Source: JACCTU01 sp963848525
Lineage (GTDB): Bacteria; Actinomycetota; Thermoleophilia; Gaiellales; Gaiellaceae
DNA: 64,000 nucleotides
Assembly (NCBI GenBank): GCA_963848525.1
Contig: CAWKDZ010000003.1
Span: forward strand, 1 to 64,000
Direction of reading: 5' to 3'
The notes beneath the pieces are model-generated. The model did no database searches and was not told the DNA's origin. It saw only the letters and a list, made by a program, of their open reading frames with translations. The position numbers were made by a program, and so were the translations under genes. This document shows, piece after piece, positions 8,376-16,567 of this stretch (positions are counted from its first letter, which is position 1; each line of letters opens with the position of its first letter).

Positions 8376-8984
8376 TCAGGAGATGTTGAGTTTCTCCTTC
8401 AGCGTTCCGACGCGCGCGTCGAGGCTGGCGGTCAGCTCGGCCTTTCGCTTTTCGCGCAGGGTTCGCCGCGCTTCGCGTGCGGCGGCCTCAGCGGCCTCCT
8501 CCGCGACCTCGAGCTCATCCATGACCTCCGCGACCGGGCGGCGCGTCACCTCGCCCTCGAGCTTGGCCATCTCGCCGTCGATCACCTCGACCGCCTGCTC
8601 GGCCACGGTCGCGATCACAGCGGTCGACTCGGGCGGAATCGCCCTGCCGAGAGCGGTGAGTGCCTCATCCGACTTCACGGCGCGATCGACGTCGAACGCC
8701 CCGCCCATCAGAGCGCCGGCGCCCCAGCCCACGAGCACACCCACCGGCCCGCCCAGGACGCCGATGAGCATCCCGATCAGCGAGCCGCTCGCCGTGCCCA
8801 CGAGGCCGATGTTGTCGGTGCCCTCCGGGACACGCAGCTCGCCCTCCGCCGTGCGTTCCACGATGGCCGCCGACTGCAGCGCGATGCGACCCTCGGCGTC
8901 GCACTCCTTCAGCACGCTCAACGCCTGGTAGGCCTTGCTCGGCTCCGTGAACCGAACGACCACCACGTTTTCGACTTCAGCCAT
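8376..8984 (-). CDS. DUF1269-type glycine-zipper membrane/stress protein
   Basis: 202 residues. A ferredoxin-like N-terminal part is followed by a Gly-rich hydrophobic hairpin of the glycine-zipper kind (about residues 75-110, GVLGGPVGVLVGWGAGALMG) and a long Ala/Glu/Arg-rich coiled-coil tail. DUF1269-like proteins are usually membrane-associated and stress-linked in actinobacteria; the biochemical function is unknown. ATG at 8984 has an excellent Shine-Dalgarno sequence (AAGGAGG, five bases away). The TGGCAGC-repeat promoter at 9022-9076 precedes it. Its first codons and promoter have a duplicate at 1988-2151. Confidence 0.8.
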   Translation of the reverse strand: MAEVENVVVVRFTEPSKAYQALSVLKECDAEGRIALQSAAIVERTAEGELRVPEGTDNIGLVGTASGSLIGMLIGVLGGPVGVLVGWGAGALMGGAFDVDRAVKSDEALTALGRAIPPESTAVIATVAEQAVEVIDGEMAKLEGEVTRRPVAEVMDELEVAEEAAEAAAREARRTLREKRKAELTASLDARVGTLKEKLNIS

Positions 8985-9021
8985 TTGCTCCTCCTTCGAG
9001 TGGGATCTTCCTGTCGCACGC

Positions 9022-9076
9022 ACCTTCTCGCCCACTCGCTGCCAAAGCGCTGCCACGCCCGGCGCGGGTGCTGCCA
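9022..9076 (-). promoter_or_regulatory. TGGCAGC direct-repeat promoter (set 3), before DUF1269-like gene
   Basis: Minus-strand TGGCAGC heptamers occupy 9076-9070, 9055-9049 and 9044-9038 (steps 21 and 11). Ten bases then lead to GAAGGT at 9027-9022. The hexamer is one base further away than in the other sets. Spacer sequences resemble set 1 (GCTT versus GGTT between the last two heptamers), so sets 1 and 3 are close paralogues. Confidence 0.75.
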
Positions 9077-9207
9077 CACCGCTCTCGTGGAGGAATCCGG
9101 CGCGCCAGCGCTCGCGCGTCAGGAGGGTTCGCAACGCGCCACCATGTGACGGACGTAACCCGGTCCAACGGCGGCAGACCGACGAACACAGCGGCGAGAC
9201 CACTGAC

Positions 9208-10119
9208 ATGAACCGACACGATCAGCAGCTGGTGCACCGTGGCTGGCGACGCGCCGATCCGCCGCGACAACCGGTGTTGTTCGTCAACCCGGCGTCCGGC
9301 GGCGGAAAGGCCGTGCGCGCGGAACTGGCCAAGCATGCGCGCGAACGCGGGATCGAGGTGAGCGTCATCGGGCCCGATCGGACGCTGGCGGCGCTCGTTC
9401 GTGAGGCCGTCGAGGGCGGCGCGGATGCACTCGGCGTCGCCGGGGGCGACGGGTCGCTCGCCGTCGTCGCAGCGGCCGCCCAGCAGCACGGCGTTCCACT
9501 TGTCTGTGTTCCTGCGGGCACACGAAACCACTTCGCGCTCGATCTGGGCGTCGACCGGCACGACTTGGTCGGGGCGCTCGAGGCGTTCACCGACGGCGTC
9601 GAGCGCCTGATCGACATGGGCAGCGTGAAGGGTCGCCTGTTTCTCAACAACGTCTCGCTAGGGATCTACGGCGAGGCGGTTCGCCAGCCGGCGTATCGCG
9701 GCGCGAAGGCGCGAACCCTGTTAGAGACGGCGCGCGAGGTGCTCGGACCCAGCGCGGCGGCACCTGAACTCCGCCTCGTCGACGACCAGGGCCGCGAGCA
9801 CCGTAATCCGGCTGTCGTCCTCGTGTCGAACAATCGCTACGCCCTCGATCGGCCGCTGGCGCAGGGCACGAGGCCCAGGCTCGACAGCGGCTGCCTCGGG
9901 GTCATCGTCCTCGACGCGCCAGGCACCGGCCGGACGCCCGGGCGAGCGTGGACCGCGACCTCGCTCGAGGTGGACGGGCCGGCGCCGGTGCACGCCGGCA
10001 TCGACGGCGAAGCGGTCGATCTGAGCCCGCCGCTCGAATTCGAGATCCTGCCCTCCGCGCTGCGGGTCAGGATCTCATCACGCCACCCGGGTGTATCCCC
10101 GTCGGGTCTGCTTCCCTGA
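9208..10119 (+). CDS. Diacylglycerol/lipid kinase catalytic-domain protein
   Basis: 303 residues with the DAG kinase catalytic fold. The N-terminal nucleotide-binding part reads VLFVNPASGGGKA, the GGDGS motif is AGGDGSLAVVAAA, and VPAGTRNHFALDLG matches the P(x)GTxNxFA block. A C-terminal beta-sandwich follows, as in YegS/DgkB. It is expected to phosphorylate diacylglycerol or a related lipid at the membrane. ATG at 9208 was chosen because upstream frame extensions run into the divergent promoter. The gene has no TGGCAGC array of its own, although it diverges from one. Confidence 0.85.
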   Translation: MNRHDQQLVHRGWRRADPPRQPVLFVNPASGGGKAVRAELAKHARERGIEVSVIGPDRTLAALVREAVEGGADALGVAGGDGSLAVVAAAAQQHGVPLVCVPAGTRNHFALDLGVDRHDLVGALEAFTDGVERLIDMGSVKGRLFLNNVSLGIYGEAVRQPAYRGAKARTLLETAREVLGPSAAAPELRLVDDQGREHRNPAVVLVSNNRYALDRPLAQGTRPRLDSGCLGVIVLDAPGTGRTPGRAWTATSLEVDGPAPVHAGIDGEAVDLSPPLEFEILPSALRVRISSRHPGVSPSGLLP

Positions 10120-10135
10120 CGCCGGCGCGGCGTCG

Positions 10136-10160
10136 GCCTCGTCGCGTTCGAGGCTTTATT
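10136..10160 (+). terminator. Intrinsic terminator after lipid kinase
   Basis: GCCTCG, a 7-base loop and CGAGGC, followed by TTTATT. A second hairpin (GACGCCG/CGGCGTC, 10118-10134) overlaps the stop codon just before it. The T-rich tail overlaps the last codons of the convergent YceI gene. Confidence 0.6.
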
Positions 10161-10683
10161 CGGGCCGTTCTCGCATCAGGCGCGTCTTCACGTGAAGCTT
10201 CGCCGGCGGCCGGACGTTGCGAAGCGGGCCCTGGCTCATGCCGAAGTGGCGCTGATCGACCATGGCCGTCGCCTCGAGCTCGAGCTCGCCGTCGATCACG
10301 CGCACCGATGCGTCGAACGCGAGCGGAATGGTCGTGCCGGCCGCCTCCAGCTCGCCGCTCACGTACACGTGTCCGTTTCCCAGTCCGCTGATGTCCTTCG
10401 ACGTGAACCGCACCTCCGGATGCTCGGCGACGCCGAAGAAGTCGGCCGACCGGAGATGCTCGTCGCGCGTCGCGTTGCCGGTGTCGATGCTCGCCGCGTC
10501 GATCGTCAGCTGGATCTGCGAGCCCGCCAGTCCTACGACATACGAGCCGTCGAAGCGGCGGAAGCGGCCGCGAACGGTGTGAAAGCCCCACATGTGCTTG
10601 ACCTCGAACTCGACCGTCGTTCGTCTTGGATCGGCCGTCCACCGCTCGAGAGTCGTCTGCGTCTCAGTGATCGTGCTGGTCAT
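10156..10683 (-). CDS. YceI-family lipid-binding-like protein
   Basis: 175 residues forming an extended beta-barrel lipocalin-like YceI domain. Typical strands include RTTVEFEVKHMWGFHTVRG, the block SIDTGNATRDEHLRSADFF and EVRFTSKDI. YceI proteins bind polyisoprenoid-like lipids. No signal peptide is present, so this copy is probably cytoplasmic. ATG at 10683 is placed five bases after AAGGAGAC; the GTG one codon upstream is less well spaced. A TGGCAGC-repeat promoter precedes it with a leader of only about 25-30 nucleotides. Confidence 0.9.
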   Translation of the reverse strand: MTSTITETQTTLERWTADPRRTTVEFEVKHMWGFHTVRGRFRRFDGSYVVGLAGSQIQLTIDAASIDTGNATRDEHLRSADFFGVAEHPEVRFTSKDISGLGNGHVYVSGELEAAGTTIPLAFDASVRVIDGELELEATAMVDQRHFGMSQGPLRNVRPPAKLHVKTRLMRERPE

Positions 10684-10712
10684 CACGTCTCCTTGCTCGT
10701 TGGGTCGCCGCG

Positions 10713-10767
10713 AGCATCCCGGGGGCGGCTGCCATGCCGCTGCCGTTCTGGGAGTCCGCCGCTGCCT
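10713..10767 (-). promoter_or_regulatory. TGGCAGC direct-repeat promoter (set 4), before YceI gene
   Basis: Minus strand: AGGCAGC (10767-10761), CGGCAGC (10745-10739) and TGGCAGC (10734-10728), steps 22 and 11. Nine bases then lead to GATGCT (10718-10713). Only the promoter-proximal heptamer is perfect. The array starts six bases past the stop codon of the AI-2E gene. Confidence 0.65.
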
Positions 10768-10772
10768 CGTCG

Positions 10773-11813
10773 CTAGGAGCGCGACTCTTCCGCTGCCAGC
10801 GAGGCGAAGACGGCACTCACGACTGCCGTCACGGGCACAGCCAGGTATGCGCCCGCGATCCCGAACAGCGAGCCGCCGGCAGCGACCGCGAGCAGGATCA
10901 CCGCCGGGTGGAGGTCGACCCGGCGGCTCTGGATGATCGGCTGTAGGAACGTGCCCTCGGCGAACTGAACCCCAATGACGAGGCCGAGGACCGCGAGCGC
11001 GAGCTGCCAGCCTCCGTCCGCGAAGGCGACGAGCACCGCGACGAGACCGGAGAAAAAGGCGCCGACGTAGGGAACGAACGAGCCCATGAACACCAGCACC
11101 GCGAGCGCGAAGGCGAGGGGTACGTCGAGGAGCCAGAGCCCGATGCCGATCAGCACCGCGTCGATCGAGGCGACCATCGCCGTTCCGCGGACGAAGCCGC
11201 CGAGCACCTCCCAGGCGCGCCTGCCCGCACGATCAATCGCGGGCCGCAGCTCGGGACCAACGCTGCGCAGGATCGCGGACCAGAGAGCCGCGCCGTCGCG
11301 CAGGACGAAGTAGAGCATCGCGACGGCCAGAGCGACGCCCGCCATGATGCCTGCCCCGGTCTGCACGCCGGCGGCGGCGTAGCCAGAGGCTTCGCGCCAG
11401 GCATCCGCGAGTGACGACTCGAGCTCGTCGGTTCGCGCTCCAGACAGCTCGATCGGCTCGCCCTGGAGCTGGCCGGCTATGTCTTCGACCGCCGTTGAGA
11501 CGGCCGCCCGGAGCTCGTCGAACTGCTCGACGACCGAGATCGTCGCCACGGCGACGAGCCCGATCACCACCACGAGACCCGTCAGCAGGGCGAGCGCGGC
11601 CGCGGGCCGCTCGAGGTGCCGACGGCGGCGGAACCACGAGGCAACGGGCGACAGCGCCGGAGCGATCGTGAGCGCGACCGCGATCGGCAAGACGATCACG
11701 CGGAGGTACCAGAGCAGCGCGAGGACGAGCGCCAGCGCCGCGGTGCAGACGAGTAGCCTCCACGCCCATCCCGCGGCCCGTTCGAGGTTCTGCGATGTGG
11801 CTGGCAGCTTCAT
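10773..11813 (-). CDS. AI-2E family transporter (PF01594-type permease)
   Basis: 346 residues with about eight helices in the AI-2E/PerM arrangement: paired N-terminal helices, a soluble segment (about 105-150), then a C-terminal block containing GSFVPYVGAFFSG and a QPIIQSRRVDLHPAVILLA segment typical of the family. Members export diverse small molecules or ions; the substrate here is unknown. The start lies seven bases after the ZIP-type gene stop, so the two genes form an operon served by the TGGCAGC promoter at 12630-12683. Confidence 0.85.
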   Translation of the reverse strand: MKLPATSQNLERAAGWAWRLLVCTAALALVLALLWYLRVIVLPIAVALTIAPALSPVASWFRRRRHLERPAAALALLTGLVVVIGLVAVATISVVEQFDELRAAVSTAVEDIAGQLQGEPIELSGARTDELESSLADAWREASGYAAAGVQTGAGIMAGVALAVAMLYFVLRDGAALWSAILRSVGPELRPAIDRAGRRAWEVLGGFVRGTAMVASIDAVLIGIGLWLLDVPLAFALAVLVFMGSFVPYVGAFFSGLVAVLVAFADGGWQLALAVLGLVIGVQFAEGTFLQPIIQSRRVDLHPAVILLAVAAGGSLFGIAGAYLAVPVTAVVSAVFASLAAEESRS

Positions 11814-11820
11814 CGGACGA

Positions 11821-12513
11821 TTAGTCGAGCGTCGTGAGGGCGTAGGCGACGAGGAAGCCGGCGCTCGTGGCGAAGGCGACCAGCGGCCCGCCTTCGGCGT
11901 ACGCCTCGGGCATCACCGAGTCGGCGAGCGAAGCGAGCACCGCGCCCGCTGCGAACGCGGACAGCATGCCGAGCGACTGCTCGGACGCGACATCCGCGCC
12001 GAGCCTGCCCGCGACCAGGGCGACGGCGAGCAGTACGGCGGTCAGCCCCCAGACGAGGAGAACGCGGCGCGAGGACAGGCCTCCCTGGCGCATGTTGGCG
12101 GCGCCGCCGAACGCCTCCGGGAAGTTCGAGGCGACGATCGAGGCGAGAAGCGCGTACGAACCGCCCCCGGCAAGCCCGACACCGAGGGCGAGGTTCTCGG
12201 GGACGCCGTCGAGCGTGACCGCCGCGACGAGAGCCAGACCGACCGCGCCGGCCCCGGCAAAGCGCTGGAGCAGAAGATCGACCACGATGAACGCGGAGGC
12301 GCCGACGAGGAGCGCAGCGGACGCACGGCCAAGGCCGGCCGCTCGGTGCGCCGGCTCGAACAGCTCGAACGCGACTGCAACGACCAGCGCGCCGGAGGCG
12401 AACGCGAGCATTCCAGCCGTGAGCCGCTTCGGAGGCGTCCGGAAGCAGCCGAGCGCAGCGCCCAAGAGGAGCGCTCCTGCGGTTGCAGCGACGTAGAGGG
12501 CGACCTCACGCAT
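11821..12513 (-). CDS. ZIP-family metal transporter-like membrane protein
   Basis: About 230 residues and eight hydrophobic helices. Helix 4-5 motifs LDGVPENLALGVGL and ASNFPEAFGGAANMR match ZIP metal-binding helices, with Glu and Asn in place of some His ligands. It probably moves divalent metal or lacks full transport ability; which one cannot be decided. ATG at 12513 is chosen; an in-frame TTG at 12525 is possible. The 5' leader is long (about 115 bases) if transcription starts from the TGGCAGC-repeat promoter. Confidence 0.75.
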   Translation of the reverse strand: MREVALYVAATAGALLLGAALGCFRTPPKRLTAGMLAFASGALVVAVAFELFEPAHRAAGLGRASAALLVGASAFIVVDLLLQRFAGAGAVGLALVAAVTLDGVPENLALGVGLAGGGSYALLASIVASNFPEAFGGAANMRQGGLSSRRVLLVWGLTAVLLAVALVAGRLGADVASEQSLGMLSAFAAGAVLASLADSVMPEAYAEGGPLVAFATSAGFLVAYALTTLD

Positions 12514-12629
12514 GGCAGCGTTCAACGCGGCGCGAGCTCCGACCCTCCGCCGTGTAATGAGGGCGGGCGACGGTTACGACCGGGAAGCGACGCGCAGGGA
12601 GACCGTCGGAGAGCAGCAGCATGGAGCCG

Positions 12630-12683
12630 ACGGTCCGCGAAGGCGCTGCCAGAGCGCTGCCGCGACGCCGCTCGTCGCTGCCT
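12630..12683 (-). promoter_or_regulatory. TGGCAGC direct-repeat promoter (set 5), before ZIP/AI-2E operon
   Basis: Minus strand: AGGCAGC (12683-12677), CGGCAGC (12662-12656) and TGGCAGC (12651-12645), steps 21 and 11. Nine bases then lead to GACCGT (12635-12630). As in set 4, the distal heptamers each vary at their first base. Confidence 0.65.
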
Positions 12684-12704
12684 CGGCCGCCGACGCGGGC
12701 ACCG

Positions 12705-12941
12705 GTGACGCGGCGGGTGCGCCGCAGCGGTAGTGACGAGGTCAAGCGCGTCGTCGAGGAGGCACACGACGAGGCGATCCGCCTCCTCACCGAGAACCGC
12801 GGCCGCCTAGACGGGCTCGCCGAGGCACTGCTCCGCGCCGAGACGCTCGATCAGCCGCAGGCATACGCCGCCGCCGGGCTTACTCAGCCGGCCGAGGACG
12901 AGGCCGCACCCGTCGAGGCTGCGCTGCCCGTCGCGACGTAA
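12705..12941 (+). pseudogene. Orphan FtsH C-terminal fragment
   Basis: A 78-codon frame from GTG 12705. Its product contains DEVKRVVEEAHDEAIRLLTE, then NRGRLDGLAEALLRAETLD, the helical tail that closes the FtsH/HflB protease domain in bacteria. The AAA and zinc-protease domains are missing, and upstream sequence is the control region of the divergent ZIP gene. It is best read as the leftover 3' end of an ftsH gene, perhaps still expressed as a small helical protein. The frame stays open upstream to ATG 12621, but that would cover the repeat array. Confidence 0.6.
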
Positions 12942-12956
12942 CGCTCTCGTTCTCGG

Positions 12957-12999
12957 CCTACACACACGCGCACGAGGGTGCCAGACTGGTGCGTGTAGG
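12957..12999. promoter_or_regulatory. Inverted repeat directly upstream of the SARP regulator gene
   Basis: CCTACAC at 12957-12963 is mirrored by GTGTAGG at 12993-12999, with extra partial matches inward (GCGCAC/GTGCG). It ends 13 bases before the ATG at 13013. It could be an operator for autoregulation or a terminator stem for the FtsH fragment; no T-run follows. Confidence 0.4.
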
Positions 13000-13012
13000 C
13001 ACCCCTGCCCGC

Positions 13013-15913
13013 ATGACCCACTCCCTGGAAATTCGGCTTCTCGGCCCGTTCGAGGTCTTCGCCGGCGGACGGCCGGCGAACGTGAGCGGCAGCAAGCGCC
13101 AGGGTCTGCTCGCGCTGCTCGCGCTTAGCCGCGGTCGCGTCGTCGGCGTCGACTCGCTGATCGACGCGTTGTGGGGAGACGACTTGCCTGCCGCGCCACG
13201 CAACGCCGTCCAGCACCATGTCGCTCGTCTTCGCGCCGCGCTCGGCCAGGAGACGATCGTCGCCTCGCCCGATGGGTATGCGCTGACCGATGCGACCGTC
13301 GACGCGCTGCGATTCGAGGAGTTGCTCGGAGAGGCGCGTGGTGCATTGCGGGCGGGCGAGGCCGGTGCGGCGGCCGAGTCCGTTGCCCTCGCGCTGGAGC
13401 TTTGGCGCGGCCCGGGGTTGCACGGGCTCACGGACGCGGCCTGGTTCAGGGCCGAGGCGCGGCGGCTCGAGTCGCTTCGAGTTGACGCGCTCGAAGAGCA
13501 GTTCGAGGCGGCGCTCGCGCTCGGAGACCATCGCGAGATCGTCGCCGCGCTTCGAGCGGCGCTCGAGGAGAACCCCTTCCGGGAGCGGCTGTGGGGGCAG
13601 CTGATGCTCGCGCTCTATCGCTGCGGCCGCCAGCCCGACGCGCTCGAGGCTTACGGCGAGGCCCGGCGCGTGCTCTCCGACCAGATGGCGCTCGAGCCTG
13701 GCCCCGAGCTACGCCGGCTCCAGGAGGCGATCCTCACACACGACCCCGCGATCGCCCCCGCCCCGGTTGCGCCGAGGCGCCGCGGCAACCTGCCCGCCGC
13801 GTCGACGTCGTTCATCGGTCGCGAGCAGGAGTTCGCCCAGGTGGTCGAGCTGCTGCGCGAGCACCGGCTCGTCACGCTGACAGGGCCGCCCGGGGTCGGA
13901 AAGAGCCGGCTCGCGCTCGAGGTCGCCCGCGCGCTCGAAGCCGAGTCCCGCGCCGGCGCGTGGCTCGTCGAACTCGCGCGCGCGGGCAGCTCCGACGACG
14001 TCGTCCGCCTCGTCGCCGTAGCCGTCGACGCTCGCGGCGCCGACCCGCTCGCTCGCACGGTCGCGCGCCTCCGCGACGGCAACGCGATCCTCCTCCTCGA
14101 TGCGTGCGAACCGGTCGTCCAGGAGGCGGCGCGAGTCGCAGCGGCCGTGCTCGCCGAGTGTCCGGGCGTGCGGGTACTCGCGACAAGCCGTGAGGTGCTC
14201 CACCTTCTGGGCGAGGTTCGCGTCACGGTCGAGCCGCTCGCGCTGCCCGACCCGGAGTCGACCGACGGCACCGCCTCACCGGCGGCTCAACTCTTCCTCG
14301 AGCGCGCCCGCGCTGCCCGGCCGCGGTTCGAGCTGACCGCCGACGCCGCCGAGATCGTCGGCGAGATCACCCGTCACGTCGACGGACTGCCGCTCGCGAT
14401 CGAGCTCGCCGCTGCGCGGCTCAACGCTCTCGGGCTCGCGGAGCTCCTGCTGGTCGTCGAGCGCCGCCTCGGGCTGCTTCGCGACCGGCCGGCGTCGGAC
14501 GCGGGCCGCGCCGCGCTCGGGGCGCTCGTGGAGTGGAGCTACGACCTCTTGCACGCGGACGAGAAGGCGCTGCTCCACCAGGTCGCGGTGCACCGCGGCG
14601 GCGCGTCGTTGCCGTCGCTCCACGCCGTCGGTGGGAGCGAAGGGCTCGACGAGGCGACCGTGACGTACCTGCTCGGCGTGCTGGTCGACAAGTCGATCCT
14701 CTCCGTGTCGTTCCCCGCCGAAGGTGCGCGCTACGACCTGCTCGACACGGTGCGGGACTACGCGCTCGAGCGTCTTGCCGAGGGCGGCCGTCTCGCCGCC
14801 GCTCGGCGGGCGCACGCCGAGTACTTCGCGACGCTCGCCGACGCAGCGTGGGGGGAGCTTCGCGGACGCGACTGGCAGACCTGGGTCCGCCGGCTCGACC
14901 TCGAGCACGACAATCTCTGGGCCGCGCTCACGTACGCTCGCGATGCAAGCGACAAGGGGATCGCCACCCGCCTGGCGTCGCTCGCCTGGTACTTCACGCT
15001 CGTGGAGCGCGTGACCGAAGGGCGGCGATTCGTCGAGCTCGCGCTCGCGGAGGCGTCGGACGACATTCCGTTCGATCGGCGGCTCGACGCGCTTGGCGGT
15101 CTCTGCTTCCTCGCGACCGAAGAGCTCGACCTCGACGCGGCAATCGAGATCGGCGAGCGTGCGCTCGCGCTCGAAGCGACTGGCACGGACGCGCCGCAAG
15201 TCGGTTTCGCGCAGGCAACGCTCGCACTTGCCGTCGCCGCTGCCGGCGACGTCGACCGCGGCGCCACGCTGGCGGAGCAGGCCCGTGCGACCCTCGAAGG
15301 AGGCCAAGATCACTGGTCGTCCGCAGTCGCCAGCCTCCTCCGTGCGCAGATCGCGGCAGCCGTCGGAGACGCCTCCACGGTCGCGGCCATGGCGGCGGAC
15401 GCGCACCGCCACGCCGATGCGATCGGGTTCGACGCATTCCACGTCCCGGCGATGCTGCTCGATGCGTGGGTCGCCGAGCGGCGGAACGACGGCGACGCCG
15501 CCACGGACGCGTACCTTCGCGCACTCGATCTCGCGGGCGACGCAGGCTTCCTGGACCATGCCGCTTTCGCCCTGTCCGGGCTCGCTTCATGCGCCCTTGC
15601 GCGCAAAGACCTGCACAACGCCGAAGAGCTGCAACGGCGCGCCCTCGCAACCGCCGAGGGAGCGCGTGCGGACTGGGCCGCCGCCCATGCGCGCGTCGAG
15701 CTCGGCCGCATCCTCGCCGCTGCCGGCGACACCGACACCGCCGCGAAGCTGTACCGGAACGTCCTCGAGTGGTCGACGCGTCCGCGCCGGCACGGGCCGC
15801 GCGAGAGCCTCTTCCTCGCGCTGGCCGAGGACCCGGCCGCGGCCGCGTCGGCCGGACTCGCCGACCTCGGCGATGCCCAACCCATAACGGCTGCCGCAGT
15901 CGCGCCTGTGTGA
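13013..15913 (+). CDS. AfsR/SARP-family transcriptional regulator (OmpR-type wHTH, BTAD, NB-ARC-like ATPase, TPR)
   Basis: 966 residues. The N-terminal OmpR-like winged helix (about 1-95) starts with LEIRLLGPFEVFAGG. A bacterial transcriptional activation domain follows (about 100-250, ending MALEPGPELRRLQEAIL), then an NTPase with Walker A TGPPGVGKSR near 290 and LLLDACEP as Walker B. The C-terminal half is TPR-like helical repeats. In AfsR-type regulators the ATPase and TPR parts restrain the DNA-binding part, which recognises heptameric direct repeats spaced one helical turn apart just before the -10. Such repeats (TGGCAGC) flank this gene on both sides, so it is the prime candidate regulator of those promoters. 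ATG at 13013 gives the canonical SARP N-terminus. Confidence 0.92.
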   Translation: MTHSLEIRLLGPFEVFAGGRPANVSGSKRQGLLALLALSRGRVVGVDSLIDALWGDDLPAAPRNAVQHHVARLRAALGQETIVASPDGYALTDATVDALRFEELLGEARGALRAGEAGAAAESVALALELWRGPGLHGLTDAAWFRAEARRLESLRVDALEEQFEAALALGDHREIVAALRAALEENPFRERLWGQLMLALYRCGRQPDALEAYGEARRVLSDQMALEPGPELRRLQEAILTHDPAIAPAPVAPRRRGNLPAASTSFIGREQEFAQVVELLREHRLVTLTGPPGVGKSRLALEVARALEAESRAGAWLVELARAGSSDDVVRLVAVAVDARGADPLARTVARLRDGNAILLLDACEPVVQEAARVAAAVLAECPGVRVLATSREVLHLLGEVRVTVEPLALPDPESTDGTASPAAQLFLERARAARPRFELTADAAEIVGEITRHVDGLPLAIELAAARLNALGLAELLLVVERRLGLLRDRPASDAGRAALGALVEWSYDLLHADEKALLHQVAVHRGGASLPSLHAVGGSEGLDEATVTYLLGVLVDKSILSVSFPAEGARYDLLDTVRDYALERLAEGGRLAAARRAHAEYFATLADAAWGELRGRDWQTWVRRLDLEHDNLWAALTYARDASDKGIATRLASLAWYFTLVERVTEGRRFVELALAEASDDIPFDRRLDALGGLCFLATEELDLDAAIEIGERALALEATGTDAPQVGFAQATLALAVAAAGDVDRGATLAEQARATLEGGQDHWSSAVASLLRAQIAAAVGDASTVAAMAADAHRHADAIGFDAFHVPAMLLDAWVAERRNDGDAATDAYLRALDLAGDAGFLDHAAFALSGLASCALARKDLHNAEELQRRALATAEGARADWAAAHARVELGRILAAAGDTDTAAKLYRNVLEWSTRPRRHGPRESLFLALAEDPAAAASAGLADLGDAQPITAAAVAPV

Positions 15914-15940
15914 ACCGGCCGTAGCGCCGCGTACGCCGAG

Positions 15941-15994
15941 TGGCAGCGGCGGCGCAGGCGACGGCAGCGGTCTGGCAGCGGCGAGGCGCACGCT
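15941..15994 (+). promoter_or_regulatory. TGGCAGC direct-repeat promoter (set 6), before coiled-coil/HdeD operon
   Basis: TGGCAGC (15941-15947), CGGCAGC (15962-15968) and TGGCAGC (15973-15979), steps 21 and 11. Nine bases then lead to CACGCT (15989-15994). It lies in the short gap after the SARP gene, 34 bases before the next ATG. Confidence 0.75.
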
Positions 15995-16027
15995 TGCGTG
16001 CATCGGTAAGCACGGGAGAGGAGCCCC

Positions 16028-16567
16028 ATGGCGACAGCCACCAACGAACACCTCGGCGAGGTGCGCCGCCGCATCGACCGCCTCGAGCTGAAGGCCCAGC
16101 TCGGCTCGCCGGACGCGACGTCGCGGATGCAGCGGTACATCGAGAGGCTTCGGCGCGAAGAGGAGTCCGCGCGGGCATCGGCCCGCGAGTGCGAGGCCGC
16201 TCTCGACGAGACGTTCGAGCAGCTCGACAACGAGCTCGAGCTGGCCGAGCACCGGGTGGCGGCGGAGTTCGCCGCTACAGAGGACCAGTTCACGGACGCG
16301 CTCGAGGCCGAACTGCGCCGCTGGGACGCGTACCTGGACCGGATGCAGGCGAAGGCCGCGGCCAAGACCGGGGCACCGCGCGAGCGGGCCGAGGCGGAGA
16401 TCGCCCAGCTCCGGCAGCGCCGCGTCTCGATCGGAAGGAGCCTGACCTACGTCGGCACTGAGGCCGCCGGCGGCTGGCCCGACGCGAAGACGCGCGTGCT
16501 GGCCGAGCTCGACGAGCTGAGGAACAAGGCCGACGTGGCCCGACAAGACAAAGGAGGAAGAACATGA
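16028..16567 (+). CDS. Coiled-coil protein of unknown function
   Basis: 179 residues, almost entirely charged heptad-like helix (LRREEESARASARECEAALD, then long Glu/Ala/Arg runs), with no membrane segment or catalytic motif. I do not recognise a family. ATG at 16028 follows GAGAGGAG. The stop overlaps the ATG of the HdeD gene, so both form a two-gene operon behind a TGGCAGC-repeat promoter. A structural or chaperone-like stress role is possible but not shown. Confidence 0.75.
   Translation: MATATNEHLGEVRRRIDRLELKAQLGSPDATSRMQRYIERLRREEESARASARECEAALDETFEQLDNELELAEHRVAAEFAATEDQFTDALEAELRRWDAYLDRMQAKAAAKTGAPRERAEAEIAQLRQRRVSIGRSLTYVGTEAAGGWPDAKTRVLAELDELRNKADVARQDKGGRT

Noticed and set aside
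9080..9207. TGGCAGC array for the lipid kinase gene
   Set aside because: Only a single GGCAG match (near 9171) is present, with no 11-bp companion.
12621..12704. Longer start (ATG 12621) for the FtsH fragment
   Set aside because: It would translate through the repeat promoter of the divergent gene, and the extra residues are Arg/Pro-rich with no FtsH similarity.
2216..15994. TGGCAGC as sigma-54 -24/-12 promoters (GG-N10-GC)
   Set aside because: Set 6 fits GG-N10-GC, but set 2 does not (TC at the -12 position), and sigma-54 does not explain multiple heptamers in 11-bp steps.
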